NCBI RefSeq assembly: GCF_009908295.1
Contig: NZ_JAAALO010000004.1
Coordinates: forward strand, 914,629-978,628
DNA: 64,000 bases
From: Micromonospora rubida
GTDB lineage: Bacteria; Actinomycetota; Actinomycetes; Mycobacteriales; Micromonosporaceae
Direction of reading: 5' to 3'
The notes under the pieces were generated by a model. It was not told the DNA's origin and made no database searches. It saw nothing but the letters and a program-made list of their open reading frames with translations. Numbering within the stretch: the first letter of the stretch is position 1; each line of letters starts with the position of its first letter. Positions 41,781 to 50,904 of the stretch are shown here, piece after piece. Position numbers and translations under genes: made by a program.

Positions 41781-42599
41781 CTAACGACCCTTCTGTCGGG
41801 TGGTGCGGTTCGTGGCGTCGAGGCACTGCTCGACGTACCGGTCGGCGGCCGGCCGCAGCCGGGCTGCGTGCCGGTCGAAGAAACTGGCCGCGGCGGTGCC
41901 GGGCCAGCGCTCGGGCAGCAGCGCCGGGGGGAGCTGCGGGTCCCGGAAAAGGAACGTACGCCACGCGTGCACGAGCCGGAACCGCGCCGCGTACGCCTCC
42001 TCGTCGTCGCTGCGCGCGGTCACGTTGGCCAGCAAGGGGCGCTGCTCGGCGACGAACTGCTCGTAGGCCCGCCCGATCTCGCTGAGGTCCCACGCCCGGC
42101 GGACCACCTCCACCGCCCCCCGGGTGCCGGCGGCGTGGGATGCGGTGAACCGCTCGTACCGCACGCCCGCGTCGTCGAGCAGCAGGTCGACGTCCTCCGC
42201 CGCCCGGGTGGCCACCCACGTCTGCTCGTCGAGGGTGCCGTAGCCGAGGAAGCCCAGGTTCGCGGCGAGCCGCTGCCGTTCCCGGCGGGAGGTGGGGGTC
42301 GACAGGACGAGTAGATCGAACCGTCCGTCCCAGCCGACCCGACCGGTCCGGTAGATCCGGGCAGCCGCCTCGTCGAGTCGCCGGGCGGCTTTCGGTGTGA
42401 TCGAATATCCCGGCCCGGAGACCAGTCGGAGCGGGTCGAGCCAGCCCTGGCGGACCATCCGGCTCACCGCCGTCCGCACCGCCGGAGGTGCGATCCTGAG
42501 CGGCGCGAGCAGCTTGACCAGGGCGGCGACCGGCGCGCGGCCGCCCCTGGGTCGGAGGTGGTCGCCGTACAGGTCGAAGAGTGCCGACCGTGCCTGCAT
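41781..42599 (-). CDS. paaX: PaaX-family transcriptional regulator
   Basis: A 272-residue regulator with the PaaX N-terminal winged helix (SALFDLYGDHLRPRGG, APVAALVKLLAPLRIAPPAV, RTAVSRMVRQGWL), a central PaaX domain (WDGRFDLLVLSTPTSRRERQ) and C-terminal RLVHAWRTFLFRDPQLP. PaaX represses phenylacetate catabolism and is released by phenylacetyl-CoA. Here its only apparent target in the window is the downstream enoyl-CoA hydratase. It starts at ATG 42599, only 11 bp from a TGTGACA repeat that may be its own operator. Confidence 0.9.
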   Translation of the reverse strand: MQARSALFDLYGDHLRPRGGRAPVAALVKLLAPLRIAPPAVRTAVSRMVRQGWLDPLRLVSGPGYSITPKAARRLDEAAARIYRTGRVGWDGRFDLLVLSTPTSRRERQRLAANLGFLGYGTLDEQTWVATRAAEDVDLLLDDAGVRYERFTASHAAGTRGAVEVVRRAWDLSEIGRAYEQFVAEQRPLLANVTARSDDEEAYAARFRLVHAWRTFLFRDPQLPPALLPERWPGTAAASFFDRHAARLRPAADRYVEQCLDATNRTTRQKGR

Positions 42600-42609
42600 G
42601 ACCGCACAT

Positions 42610-42648
42610 TGTGACAGGACTTCTCAGGATATGCTAGATGCTGTTACA
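42610..42648. promoter_or_regulatory. Possible PaaX operator repeats
   Basis: TGTGACA (42610-42616) and TGTTACA (42642-42648) are direct 7-bp repeats 32 bp apart. They flank CATATC, an AT-rich -10 candidate for leftward transcription of paaX. PaaX sites elsewhere are TGTGA-rich, but no strict consensus is matched. Confidence 0.35.
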
Positions 42649-42787
42649 TCAATGCTGCTTCGGTTTGGGTCCGGCGGTGTTCATCAGGGAAAATCGTCAT
42701 CGGGCCGCCGTGCAAGTTGCGGCGGGCGATGGCGAAGAGGCTGTGGGGCAACCCACCGACCCTGGCGTAGGTCTGAGGGGAGACAAC

Positions 42788-42955
42788 ATGGCGGCGATGA
42801 AGCCGCGGACGGGCGACGGTCCGCTGGAAGTCACCAAGGAGGGCCGGGGCATCGTCATGCGGGTCCCACTGGAGGGTGGTGGCCGGCTCGTCGTCGAGAT
42901 GACTCCCGACGAGGCCAACGCGCTCGGTGACGCACTGAAGGCAGCCGCCGGCTGA
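42788..42955 (+). CDS. DUF3117 small conserved protein
   Basis: A 55-residue protein from ATG 42788 with GGGGAG 6 bp upstream. It has the nearly invariant family sequence MAAMKPRTGDGPLEVTKEGR, then RVPLEGGGRLVVEMTPDEA. It matches Rv1211, which lies next to tagA in mycobacteria. Function is unknown. A strong terminator follows 48 bp after the stop. Confidence 0.95.
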   Translation: MAAMKPRTGDGPLEVTKEGRGIVMRVPLEGGGRLVVEMTPDEANALGDALKAAAG

Positions 42956-43002
42956 CCGAAAGGCGGTCCGGCCGACGGTCGTCGAGCGGACAGTCCATAC
43001 AA

Positions 43003-43035
43003 CCCTGAGCCACCGGCCCCGCCGGTGGCTCAGGG
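43003..43035. terminator. Intrinsic terminator after DUF3117
   Basis: CCCTGAGCCACCGG (43003-43016) pairs with 43022-43035, plus one more G-C pair, leaving a 3-nt loop. The following CCTTCATTCT is T-rich for this genome. Confidence 0.9.
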
Positions 43036-43097
43036 CCTTCATTCTCTGGTACGGGTGCCCGACCCGTTCTCCCGATCGTTCTGGAGGTCGTTGCAGC

Positions 43098-44570
43098 GTG
43101 CTGGCCATCCGTCTGGTGAGCGGGCCCGAGTGGCCCGACTCCCTGGCCCTGCCCATCCGCCCCGCGGCGGCTGCCGAGGGCGGGGACGCCCCGGCCACGC
43201 TGCCGGTCGGCCTGCCCGTGCCCGACGACGTGCTGGCCGAGGCTGCCGCCCTCGCACCCGCGGCCCGGGCCACCGGGCGGGCCGGCGAGGTGCACGTGCA
43301 CCTGCGCCCCGGGCGCGTTCCGGGCCGGCTGCTGCTGGCCGGAATCGGCGCCGGCGACGAGGCCGGATGGCGTGCGGCGGGCGCCGCGTTGGCCCGTACT
43401 GCGGGAGGTGAGACGCATCTCACGATCGGGATGCCGGGCGACGCCTCGGCCGAGGCGGTGCGTGGCCTCGTCGAGGGGCTCCTGCTGGCGTCCTACCGGT
43501 TCCGGCTGACCGAGGCCGGCGAGCGGCCCGCCCTGGCCGACGTGGCCGTGCTGGTGACCGACCCGTCCCGGTACGCCGACGCGGTGACCGCAGCCGAGGT
43601 CACCGCGCGAATGACCCACCTGGCCCGGGACCTGACGAACACCCCGTCCTCGGTGAAGAACCCGCAGTGGTTCGCCGAGCAGGTCGAGGCGGCGGTGGCC
43701 GACGAGCCCGACCTGCACGTGCGCGTGCGGCAGCCGGATGAGCTGGCCGCCGAGGGCTTCGGCGGCATCCTCGCCGTCGGGGGCGGCTCGGCCAGCGGGC
43801 CCCGCTTCGTCGAGCTGGACTGGCGGCCGGCCGGGGCGCGTACCCATGTGGTCCTGGTCGGCAAGGGAATCACCTTCGACACCGGCGGCATCTCGATCAA
43901 GCCGGTGGCGGCGATGAAGTTGATGCGAAAGGACATGGCCGGGGCCGCCGCGGTGGTCGCCGCCACCCTGGGCGCGGCGGCGCTGCGGCTGCCGGTCCGG
44001 GTCACCACCCTGGTGCCGCTGGCCGAGAACGCGGTCAGCGGGTCGGCGTTCCGCCCCGGCGACGTCGTCACGCACTACGGCGGGGTCACCAGCGAGACCA
44101 CCAACTCCGACGCCGAGGGCCGGCTGGTGCTCGCCGACGCGCTGGCGTACGCCGTCGCCGAGCTCAAGCCCGACCTGCTGATCGACCTGGCCACCCTGAC
44201 CGGCGCGAACGCGGTGGCGCTCGGCAAGCGGATGGGTGCCCTCTACTCCGACAACGACGAGCTGGCCGCCGACCTGCTGGCGGCGATCGACGCGGCCGGC
44301 GAGGCGGCCTGGCGGATGCCGCTGCCGGCCGACTACGTCGAGCACCTCGGCAGCGAGGTGGCCGACCTGTACAGCGCCCCCAACCAGGGCGCCGGCTCGG
44401 TGCTGGCCGCGCTCTACCTGCGCGAGTTCACCGGGGACCTGCGGGGGCGCTGGCTGCACATCGACATGTCAGCGCCGTCCTGGGCCGACGGCGACGCCGC
44501 CGAGTTGTCCCGGGGCGCCACCGGCTGGGGCGTCCGGGGCCTGCTGCGCTGGCTCGACACCCTTGACTGA
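43098..44570 (+). CDS. pepA: Leucyl aminopeptidase (M17)
   Basis: A 490-residue cytosolic metallo-aminopeptidase that removes N-terminal residues from peptides. Signature motifs are VGKGITFDTGGISIKP (about 255), MRKDMAGAAAVVA (about 276), and TNSDAEGRLVLADAL, normally NTDAEGRL (about 336). The Ser for Thr change in this active-site motif occurs in relatives. GTG 43098 is the start, 63 bp after the terminator. It is transcribed alone. Confidence 0.94.
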   Translation: MLAIRLVSGPEWPDSLALPIRPAAAAEGGDAPATLPVGLPVPDDVLAEAAALAPAARATGRAGEVHVHLRPGRVPGRLLLAGIGAGDEAGWRAAGAALARTAGGETHLTIGMPGDASAEAVRGLVEGLLLASYRFRLTEAGERPALADVAVLVTDPSRYADAVTAAEVTARMTHLARDLTNTPSSVKNPQWFAEQVEAAVADEPDLHVRVRQPDELAAEGFGGILAVGGGSASGPRFVELDWRPAGARTHVVLVGKGITFDTGGISIKPVAAMKLMRKDMAGAAAVVAATLGAAALRLPVRVTTLVPLAENAVSGSAFRPGDVVTHYGGVTSETTNSDAEGRLVLADALAYAVAELKPDLLIDLATLTGANAVALGKRMGALYSDNDELAADLLAAIDAAGEAAWRMPLPADYVEHLGSEVADLYSAPNQGAGSVLAALYLREFTGDLRGRWLHIDMSAPSWADGDAAELSRGATGWGVRGLLRWLDTLD

Positions 44571-44739
44571 CCGCCCCGCGCCCACCGGCCCGGCGTCCCC
44601 GGTCGGCCCGCCCTCGCGCCGATCGGGTCGGCGTCGCCGCTGAGCGGCGGCGGCACCCGGCCGGGGATGGCGGAGGGCCGCCATCTGGCCGGGTGGCCCG
44701 TGACTCAGCGGCCGGCGGGGTGGAGCGGGCGGTGGCCGC

Positions 44740-45348
44740 TCAGCACTTGACTGCGGCGAGCAGGCCGTACCCGACGGGGAGCAGCGCAGGCGTCCAGTGC
44801 TCGGACTCCCGGATCGCCTTGATCGTCTCCCGGGTGGTCACCGTCTCCACGTCCCGGGCGGCCGGGTCGCCGATCCGGCCGCCGGCCAGGGTGCCGTGCA
44901 GCGCGAGCACCCCGCCGGGGCGCAGCAGCCGCAGCGCCGCATCCACGCAGGAGCTGAAGCTGGTGGCCTCGGTGTCGACGAAGACCAGGTCGTACGCGCC
45001 GTCGGCGAGCCGGGGGAGGACGTCCAGCGCCCGGCCGGTGATGATCCGGGTACGCCCGGCGGCGAAGCCCGCCTCGGCGAAGATCCGGCGGGCGATCCGC
45101 TGGTGCTCCACCTCCACGTCGATCGTGGTGAGGACGCCGTCCGCGCGCATGCCGCGCAGCAGCCACACCCCGCTGACCCCGGTGCCGGTGCCGATCTCCA
45201 CCACCGCCCGGGCACTGCCGGCGGCGGCGAGCAGCCGCAGTGCCGCCCCCGCACCCGGGGTCACCGCGTCGAGGCCCACCTCGTGGGCGAGGCTGCGGGC
45301 GGTCCGTAGCACGAGGTCCTCGGTGACGTACGACTCGGCGAACTGCAA
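44740..45348 (-). CDS. O-methyltransferase, Rv1220c-type
   Basis: A 202-residue class I SAM O-methyltransferase of the catechol-type family. It has VVEIGTGTGVSGVWLLRGM (SAM-binding, about 50), LTTIDVEVEHQRIARRIFAE (acidic ribose contact, about 74), YDLVFVDTEATSFSSC (about 119) and LRPGGVLALHG. The start appears to be TTG 45348. The metal-binding DAD...D of the family is DTE here, so metal dependence may differ. It is the homologue of Rv1220c, which in mycobacteria diverges from sigE, but no sigE is present between it and htrA. Confidence 0.88.
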   Translation of the reverse strand: MQFAESYVTEDLVLRTARSLAHEVGLDAVTPGAGAALRLLAAAGSARAVVEIGTGTGVSGVWLLRGMRADGVLTTIDVEVEHQRIARRIFAEAGFAAGRTRIITGRALDVLPRLADGAYDLVFVDTEATSFSSCVDAALRLLRPGGVLALHGTLAGGRIGDPAARDVETVTTRETIKAIRESEHWTPALLPVGYGLLAAVKC

Positions 45349-45642
45349 CGTCTGGCTCGTCGAGCTGCCGGAACTGGCGGCCGTGGCGATAGGACACCTC
45401 CGTCAGGGGCGGGTTGGCGCTATGAGCCTAGAGGCGGGGCCGGACGGATGCAGCCGCGAGTCCGGTCTCGGACGATCACGTGGGCGCGCCCGGACGGGGG
45501 CTGCCGGCCGACGATCACGGACGGCAACCGCTGACTGCACTCACGGCATTCGTGTAATCCTGGATGCGGTATCCCCCGTTGTCGGGACCGGCCTCCCGCG
45601 CCGGTCCGAAGCGGGGGAGCCGGGGACGACTGGGAGGCCTAC

Positions 45643-46977
45643 GTGACCGACGGCTGGGACTGGCGCCAGCCCGGGGGAACTCCGACGCCGGCGGGCCCGC
45701 CGGGGAGCGGGGCGACGCCGGCCGGGTCCCCGGGGGCGTCCGACGGCCCCCCGGGCGGCCCGACGAGCTCCCCCTGGTGGTCCGACGCGCTCGCCGACCC
45801 GTGGCGGGACCCGTACGCCCCTGCGGCGGTGGTCGTGCCCGGCCCGGTCGGGGGCGCCGACGCCGAGCCGGAGCCGGTCACCGACCCGGACGCGCCCGGC
45901 CGGCCGGCCCTGCGCCAGTTGCTGCTGATCCCGCTGATCACCGCGCTGCTCGCCGGCACCCTCGGCGGCGCCCTCGGGTACGCCTTCGCGGTGCGTGGCG
46001 GCGTGACCGGCGGGACCGTGCTCGGCGCCAGCGCCACCGACCCGCCCGCGCTCGCCCAGCGCCGGCCGGAGTCGCTGGCCGGGGTCGCCGAGAAGATCCT
46101 GCCCAGCGTGGTGACGGTCCGGGTGGCCAGCCTGGGTGGCACCAGCGAGGGCTCCGGCTTCATCGTCAGCGCCGAGGGGCATGTGGTCACCAACGACCAC
46201 GTCGTCGCCGGCGGCGCCGGCAAGGCGACGGTGGTCTTCAACGACGGCAGCACCGCCGCCGCCACGGTGGTCGGCCAGGACCCGGAGTCCGACATCGCGG
46301 TGATCAAGGTGTCCCGCACCGGCCTGCGGCCGGTGGAGTTCGGCGACTCCGACGCGCTCGCGGTCGGCGATCCGGTGCTGGCCGTCGGCTCGCCGTTGTC
46401 GCTGGCCAACACGGTGACCGCCGGCATCGTGAGCGCCGTGGACCGGACGATGCAGGCCGGCGAGCCCGGCGGCCCCACCCGTTACTACGCGGCCATCCAG
46501 ACCGATGCGGCGGTCAACCACGGCAATTCCGGTGGACCGCTGGTGGACGGGGCGGGGCGGGTGGTCGGGGTGAACTCGACGATCAAGTCGCTGGTGGCCG
46601 ACGGCCAGGAGGCCGGCAACATCGGACTCGCCTTCGCCATCCCGATCAACCAGGCGAAACGGGTCACCCAGGACATCATCGGCACCGGCAAGGCCCGGCG
46701 CACGGTGATCGGGGCCCAGGTCGGCGGCACCGGCGCGGCCAGCGGCGGCGCGGGCGGCGTACGGCTGGCGGCGGTGGAGCCGGCCGGTCCGGCGGCCGGG
46801 GCCGGGCTGCGGGCGGGGGACGTCATCCTGCGGTTCAACGGCCGCCCGATGACCGACCCCACCGACCTGATCGCCCTGGTACGGAAGTTCGCCCCGGGGT
46901 CGGTGGTGACCGTGGAGTATCGACGTGGGTCGAGCCGGCAGAACGCGTCGGTGACCCTCGCCGCAGACGCCAAGTGA
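45643..46977 (+). CDS. htrA: HtrA/DegP-like membrane-bound serine protease
   Basis: A 444-residue envelope quality-control protease. A disordered cytoplasmic N-terminus precedes a helix LLLIPLITALLAGTLGGALG (about 90-110). The protease domain has His in VVTNDHVVA (about 185), Asp in ESDIAVIKV (about 217), Ser in HGNSGGPLV (about 296). The PDZ domain (VEPAGPAAGAGLRAGDVILR) ends the protein. GTG 45643 has GGGAGG upstream. Corresponds to Rv1223, followed by tatB as in mycobacteria. Confidence 0.95.
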   Translation: MTDGWDWRQPGGTPTPAGPPGSGATPAGSPGASDGPPGGPTSSPWWSDALADPWRDPYAPAAVVVPGPVGGADAEPEPVTDPDAPGRPALRQLLLIPLITALLAGTLGGALGYAFAVRGGVTGGTVLGASATDPPALAQRRPESLAGVAEKILPSVVTVRVASLGGTSEGSGFIVSAEGHVVTNDHVVAGGAGKATVVFNDGSTAAATVVGQDPESDIAVIKVSRTGLRPVEFGDSDALAVGDPVLAVGSPLSLANTVTAGIVSAVDRTMQAGEPGGPTRYYAAIQTDAAVNHGNSGGPLVDGAGRVVGVNSTIKSLVADGQEAGNIGLAFAIPINQAKRVTQDIIGTGKARRTVIGAQVGGTGAASGGAGGVRLAAVEPAGPAAGAGLRAGDVILRFNGRPMTDPTDLIALVRKFAPGSVVTVEYRRGSSRQNASVTLAADAK

Positions 46978-47050
46978 GACCCGTTACCCCCTCCCGGTCG
47001 GGTGCCCGACGTGCGTAGTCTTGGCCTGACGCCGACGAGGAGGCCCAGCA

Positions 47051-47476
47051 GTGTTCGAAAACCTGAACTGGTGGGAGATCGGTGCGCTGCTGCTCCTGGC
47101 GCTGTTGATCTTCGGTGACCGGCTGCCTGTCGTGATCAACGACGGGCTGCGGATGGTTCGCAACCTGCGCAGCATGGCCCGCAACGCGACCGGCGACCTG
47201 AGCCGCGAGCTGGGCACCGACATCCAGCTTGAGGACCTGCACCCGAAGGCGTTCATCCGCAAGCACCTGCTCAGCGAAGAGGACGAGCAGGCGATCCGGA
47301 AGCCCCTCCAGGGCGTGTACGACAACCTGCGGGCCGACGTCACCGGCGTGCACGACGACCTCAAGGACGTGGCCGCCGCGGTGGACCTGCGGAAGAAGAC
47401 CCCTGGCAGCTCGGCCTCGGGCGGCGCCGCGCCGGCCCCCGCCCCCCGCACGGCCAGCTACGACGACGCCACCTGA
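47051..47476 (+). CDS. tatB: Sec-independent protein translocase TatB
   Basis: A 141-residue twin-arginine translocase component. It has a short N-terminal helix (WWEIGALLLLALLIFGDRLP) with the Glu and the FG/FGD hinge typical of TatB, then an amphipathic helix (LRMVRNLRSMARNATGDLSR) and a long polar tail. It starts at GTG 47051, 73 bp after htrA; the same pair occurs in mycobacteria (Rv1223-Rv1224). The usual Pro of the hinge (FGP) is replaced by Asp. Confidence 0.95.
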   Translation: MFENLNWWEIGALLLLALLIFGDRLPVVINDGLRMVRNLRSMARNATGDLSRELGTDIQLEDLHPKAFIRKHLLSEEDEQAIRKPLQGVYDNLRADVTGVHDDLKDVAAAVDLRKKTPGSSASGGAAPAPAPRTASYDDAT

Positions 47477-47519
47477 CCGGCCCGCCCCGGGCCGGAAAGC
47501 CGAACGGGGGGCGGCCGGG

Positions 47520-48665
47520 TCAGCGGCCGGCGGGCTTGAGCCCGAGCGGCTTGCCGAGCAGGGACTCCCGCCGCACCGCCAGCCGGTCGGCGACCCGGTC
47601 CAGGGCCTTCGCCGCCGGCGACTCCGGCTCGGCCAGCACGATCGGGTTGCCGGCGTCGCCGGCCTCCCGGACCCGGGTGTCCAGCGGGATCTGACCCAGC
47701 AGCGGCACCTGGGCGCCGATCGTCCGGGTCAACGACTCGGCGACCGCCTCGCCGCCGCCGGAGCCGAAGATCTCCATCCGGGTGCCGTCGGGCAGCTCCA
47801 GCCAGGACATGTTCTCGATCACGCCGACCACCCGCTGGTGGGTCTGCAACGCGATCGCACCGGCCCGCTCGGCCACCTCGGCGGCGGCGGCCTGCGGGGT
47901 GGTCACCACCAGGATCTCCGCGTTCGGCAGGAGCTGGGCCAACGAGATGGCCACGTCGCCGGTGCCCGGGGGCAGGTCCAGCAGAAGCACGTCCAGCTCG
48001 CCCCAGTAGACGTCGGCCAGGAACTGCTGCAACGCCCGGTGCAGCATCGGGCCGCGCCACACCACGGCCGCGTTGCCGGCGGTGAACATGCCGATCGAGA
48101 TGACCTTCACGCCGTGCGACTGCGGCGGCATGATCATGTCCTCGACGCGGGTGGGACGGGCGTCCGTGCCGAGCATCCGGGGCACCGAGTGCCCGTAGAT
48201 GTCAGCGTCCACCACGCCCACCGACAGGCCCCGGGCGGCCAGCGCGGCGGCCAGATTGACCGTGACGCTGGACTTGCCCACGCCGCCCTTCCCGCTGGCC
48301 ACCGCGTACACGCGGGTGCGGGAGCCGGGCTGGGCGAACGGGATCACCGGCTCCGCGGCGCCGCCGCCGCGCAGCTTCGCCTGGAGACCCTGGCGCTGCT
48401 CGGGGCTCATCACCCCGAACTCGATCTCCACCCCGGTCACCCCGGGCACCGCGCCCACTGCGGCGGTGATGTCGGTGCGCAGCTTGTCCTTCAGCGGGCA
48501 ACCGGCCACAGTGAGGAGCAGCTCGACCCGAACCACGCCGTCGCCGCCGACCTGGGCGGAGCGGACCATGCCGAGGTCGGTGATGGGCCGGCGGATCTCC
48601 GGGTCGTCGACGGTGGCCAGGGCGGCCTGGACGGCATCCTCGACGGTGCTGACGGGTGCTGACAT
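47520..48665 (-). CDS. mrp: Mrp/NBP35-type iron-sulfur carrier ATPase
   Basis: A 381-residue protein. The N-terminal MIP18/DUF59 domain (TVDDPEIRRPITDLGMV, AGCPLKDKL) is fused to a P-loop ATPase: ASGKGGVGKSSVTVNLAAAL (deviant Walker A, about 127), GVVDADIYGHSVP, and LLLDLPPGTGD. The CxxC Fe-S motif of eukaryotic NBP35 is absent, as in actinobacterial Mrp. Start ATG 48665. It functions in Fe-S cluster transfer. It is convergent with tatB and followed upstream by the DUF1003 gene, the mycobacterial Rv1229c arrangement. Confidence 0.94.
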   Translation of the reverse strand: MSAPVSTVEDAVQAALATVDDPEIRRPITDLGMVRSAQVGGDGVVRVELLLTVAGCPLKDKLRTDITAAVGAVPGVTGVEIEFGVMSPEQRQGLQAKLRGGGAAEPVIPFAQPGSRTRVYAVASGKGGVGKSSVTVNLAAALAARGLSVGVVDADIYGHSVPRMLGTDARPTRVEDMIMPPQSHGVKVISIGMFTAGNAAVVWRGPMLHRALQQFLADVYWGELDVLLLDLPPGTGDVAISLAQLLPNAEILVVTTPQAAAAEVAERAGAIALQTHQRVVGVIENMSWLELPDGTRMEIFGSGGGEAVAESLTRTIGAQVPLLGQIPLDTRVREAGDAGNPIVLAEPESPAAKALDRVADRLAVRRESLLGKPLGLKPAGR

Positions 48666-48866
48666 GCCCGCAATGCTACGTCGGGGGCGATCCGTGCCGG
48701 CCGCTGGCGGGACCGGTGTGAGCGAATCGATGACCCCGACGACCATCGCTCCGGCCCGCCGGCCGGCGGGTAGGCGCTGCCCGACTTCCCCAGGCCGGCG
48801 AGGTCCCGGCCGGAGCGTTTTTGGGCCGCCCGCCCGACTTCCCCAGGCCACCCCGTCAGCCGGCTG

Positions 48867-49595
48867 TCAGCGTTCCTGCGCCGGGCCCTCCGGGCGGCCG
48901 TCCCGGGTGAAGTCGCCGTCGAGCTCGCCGATCGGCTCGTCGAGCGGCTCCCCGGCCCCGCGAGGCTCCCCGCGACCACGCTGCTCCCTGCCACCGCGCT
49001 GTTTCCCGCGACCGCGGGGCTCCGCGGCCACGCCGGGCTCCCCGTCCACGCGGGGCTCCGCAGCCTCGCGGAGGGCCGGCCTGTCCTGCTGCCGGCGTTC
49101 CAGTCGCTGCCGGCGCTGGGTGGCGTCGTCCAGTTCCTCGGCCAGCCGGGCCAGCTCCGAGCGGAGGAAGTCCCGGGTCGCCACCTCGCCCAGTGCGATC
49201 CGCAGCGCGGCAACCTCCCGGGCCAGGTACTCCGTGTCCGCCTTCTGCATCGTCGCCCGGCGCCGGTCCTCCTCCAGTGCCACCCGGTCCCGGTCCGTCT
49301 GCCGGTTTTGCGCGAGCAGGATCAGCGGCGCCGCGTACGAGGCCTGGAGGGAGAGCACCAGGGTCAGGAAGGTGAACGTGTACGGGTCGAACCGCAGTCC
49401 CGCCGGGACCAGCGTGTTCCAGGCGAACCAGGCGGCGATCACCACCGTCATGTAGACGATGAAGTTGGCCGTGCCCATGCTCCGGGCGATCCCCTCGGAC
49501 CAGCGGCCGAACGCCTCCGCGTCGAACCGGGGCAGCTTCGCCCCCCGGGGCTCGCGCGGCTGGTCCAGCCGCTCGGTCCGCCGCTGCTCACTCAT
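48867..49595 (-). CDS. DUF1003 membrane protein
   Basis: A 242-residue protein from ATG 49595. Two helices (FIVYMTVVIAAWFAWNTLV, FLTLVLSLQASYAAPLILLA) and the conserved QNRQTDRDRVALEEDRR mark DUF1003. The C-terminal 60 residues are Arg/Gly/Glu-rich repeats (RGRGKQRGGREQRGRGEPRG), probably disordered or nucleic-acid-interacting. It overlaps the MgtE/CBS gene by 8 bp, forming a two-gene operon found across actinobacteria. Function is unknown, possibly in magnesium-linked membrane processes. Confidence 0.92.
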   Translation of the reverse strand: MSEQRRTERLDQPREPRGAKLPRFDAEAFGRWSEGIARSMGTANFIVYMTVVIAAWFAWNTLVPAGLRFDPYTFTFLTLVLSLQASYAAPLILLAQNRQTDRDRVALEEDRRRATMQKADTEYLAREVAALRIALGEVATRDFLRSELARLAEELDDATQRRQRLERRQQDRPALREAAEPRVDGEPGVAAEPRGRGKQRGGREQRGRGEPRGAGEPLDEPIGELDGDFTRDGRPEGPAQER

Positions 49596-50877
49596 CCGTG
49601 CCGTCCAGCACCACGGGCCCGCCCGGGGCGGACTCGGCATCCCGGTCCCGCCAGTCGCGGGGCAGCGAGTGGTCCAGCACGTCGTCGACCGTGACCGCGC
49701 CGAGCAGGCGGTTGCTTCGATCCACCACGGGCATGGCGACCAGGTCGTACATGGCCATCCGGCGGGTGATCTCCGGCAGCGGGGTGGCGGGGCGCAGCGG
49801 GTCGATGTCGTTGACCACCACCCCGCCGAGCAGGTCGGCCGGCGGCTCGCGGAGCAGCCGCTGGAAGTGCGCCATGCCCAGGTAACGACCGGTCGGGGTG
49901 GTCATCGGCGCGCGGGTCACGAAGACCTGGGCGGCCACCGCAGGGGAGAGCTGCTCCTCCCGGATCCGGGCGAGGGCCTCGGCGACCGTGGCGTCCGGGG
50001 GCAGGATCACCGGCTCCGAGGTCATCACGCTGCCGGCCGTGCCGGAGCTGTACTTCAGCAGCTGGCGCACCGGGTCGGCCTCGTTCGGCTCCATCAGGTC
50101 GAGCAGCATGTCCTGCTCGGGCGGGGACAGCTCGTTGAGCAGGTCGGCGGCGTCGTCCGGGTCCATCTCCTCCAGCACGTCCGCGGCCCGCCCCCGGTCC
50201 AGCGCGGCGAGGATCTCCACCTGGTCGTGCTCGGGCAACTCGCTGAGCACATCGGCCAGCCGCTCGTCGTCCAGCGCCGCCGCCACCTCGTTCCGCCGGG
50301 CGTCGGGCAGATCCTGGAGGGCGTTGGCCAGGTCGGCCGGTCGCATGTCCTCCAGCACGGCGAGCAGGTTCGCCGTGCCCCGGTTCTCGCCGATGCCGCT
50401 CAGGCCGCGTACCCGGTCCCAGTCGACCTGCTGGAGGTGGCCACGGCGGGTGAGCCGGCGGGTGTGCTCGCGGACGGCCACCCGGGTCAGCGACCACTCG
50501 CCGCCCCGGCTGCACTCCATCGCCACGTCGACCACCGCGCCCGGCTGGCCGCCCGGGTCGATCTGCACCCGCCGGTCCAGCAGTTCCTGGAGCACCAGCA
50601 GCTCGTTGGGGCGCTTCTCGAACCGGCGCAGGTTGAGGGTGCCGGTGCCGAGCACCACCGCGTCGGCCTCGATGGAGGTGATCCGGTTGATGGACAGGAA
50701 GATCCGCCGACGCATCGGCATCTCCGCCACCAGACCCACCACCTCGGGCGGGCGCTGGGTCGCCCGGATCCGGGCGACCGCGTCCCGCACCCGTCCTACC
50801 TGGTCGCCGTTCGGGTCGAAGACGGCGACTCCGGCGAGTCGGGCGATGTAGACCCGGTTCGGCGTGCTCACAGGCAC
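49588..50877 (-). CDS. MgtE N-terminal and CBS-domain protein (soluble)
   Basis: A 429-residue protein with no membrane helices. Residues 5-75 are a PRC-barrel-like region (YIARLAGVAVFDPNGDQVGR). Residues 160-290 are MgtE-N helical repeats (MRPADLANALQDLPDARRNE, LSELPEHDQVEILAALD, MDPDDAADLLNEL). Residues 295-425 are a CBS pair (GSVMTSEPVILPPDATVAEA; MPVVDRSNRLLGAVTVDDVL). It is the sensory half of MgtE without the Mg2+ channel. GTG 50877 or 50871 starts it. It corresponds to the Rv1232c type and is coupled to the DUF1003 membrane protein, a likely partner. Confidence 0.92.
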   Translation of the reverse strand: MPVSTPNRVYIARLAGVAVFDPNGDQVGRVRDAVARIRATQRPPEVVGLVAEMPMRRRIFLSINRITSIEADAVVLGTGTLNLRRFEKRPNELLVLQELLDRRVQIDPGGQPGAVVDVAMECSRGGEWSLTRVAVREHTRRLTRRGHLQQVDWDRVRGLSGIGENRGTANLLAVLEDMRPADLANALQDLPDARRNEVAAALDDERLADVLSELPEHDQVEILAALDRGRAADVLEEMDPDDAADLLNELSPPEQDMLLDLMEPNEADPVRQLLKYSSGTAGSVMTSEPVILPPDATVAEALARIREEQLSPAVAAQVFVTRAPMTTPTGRYLGMAHFQRLLREPPADLLGGVVVNDIDPLRPATPLPEITRRMAMYDLVAMPVVDRSNRLLGAVTVDDVLDHSLPRDWRDRDAESAPGGPVVLDGTDE

Positions 50878-50904
50878 CAGCCTAAGCGCCTACTGTTTAT
50901 CAAC

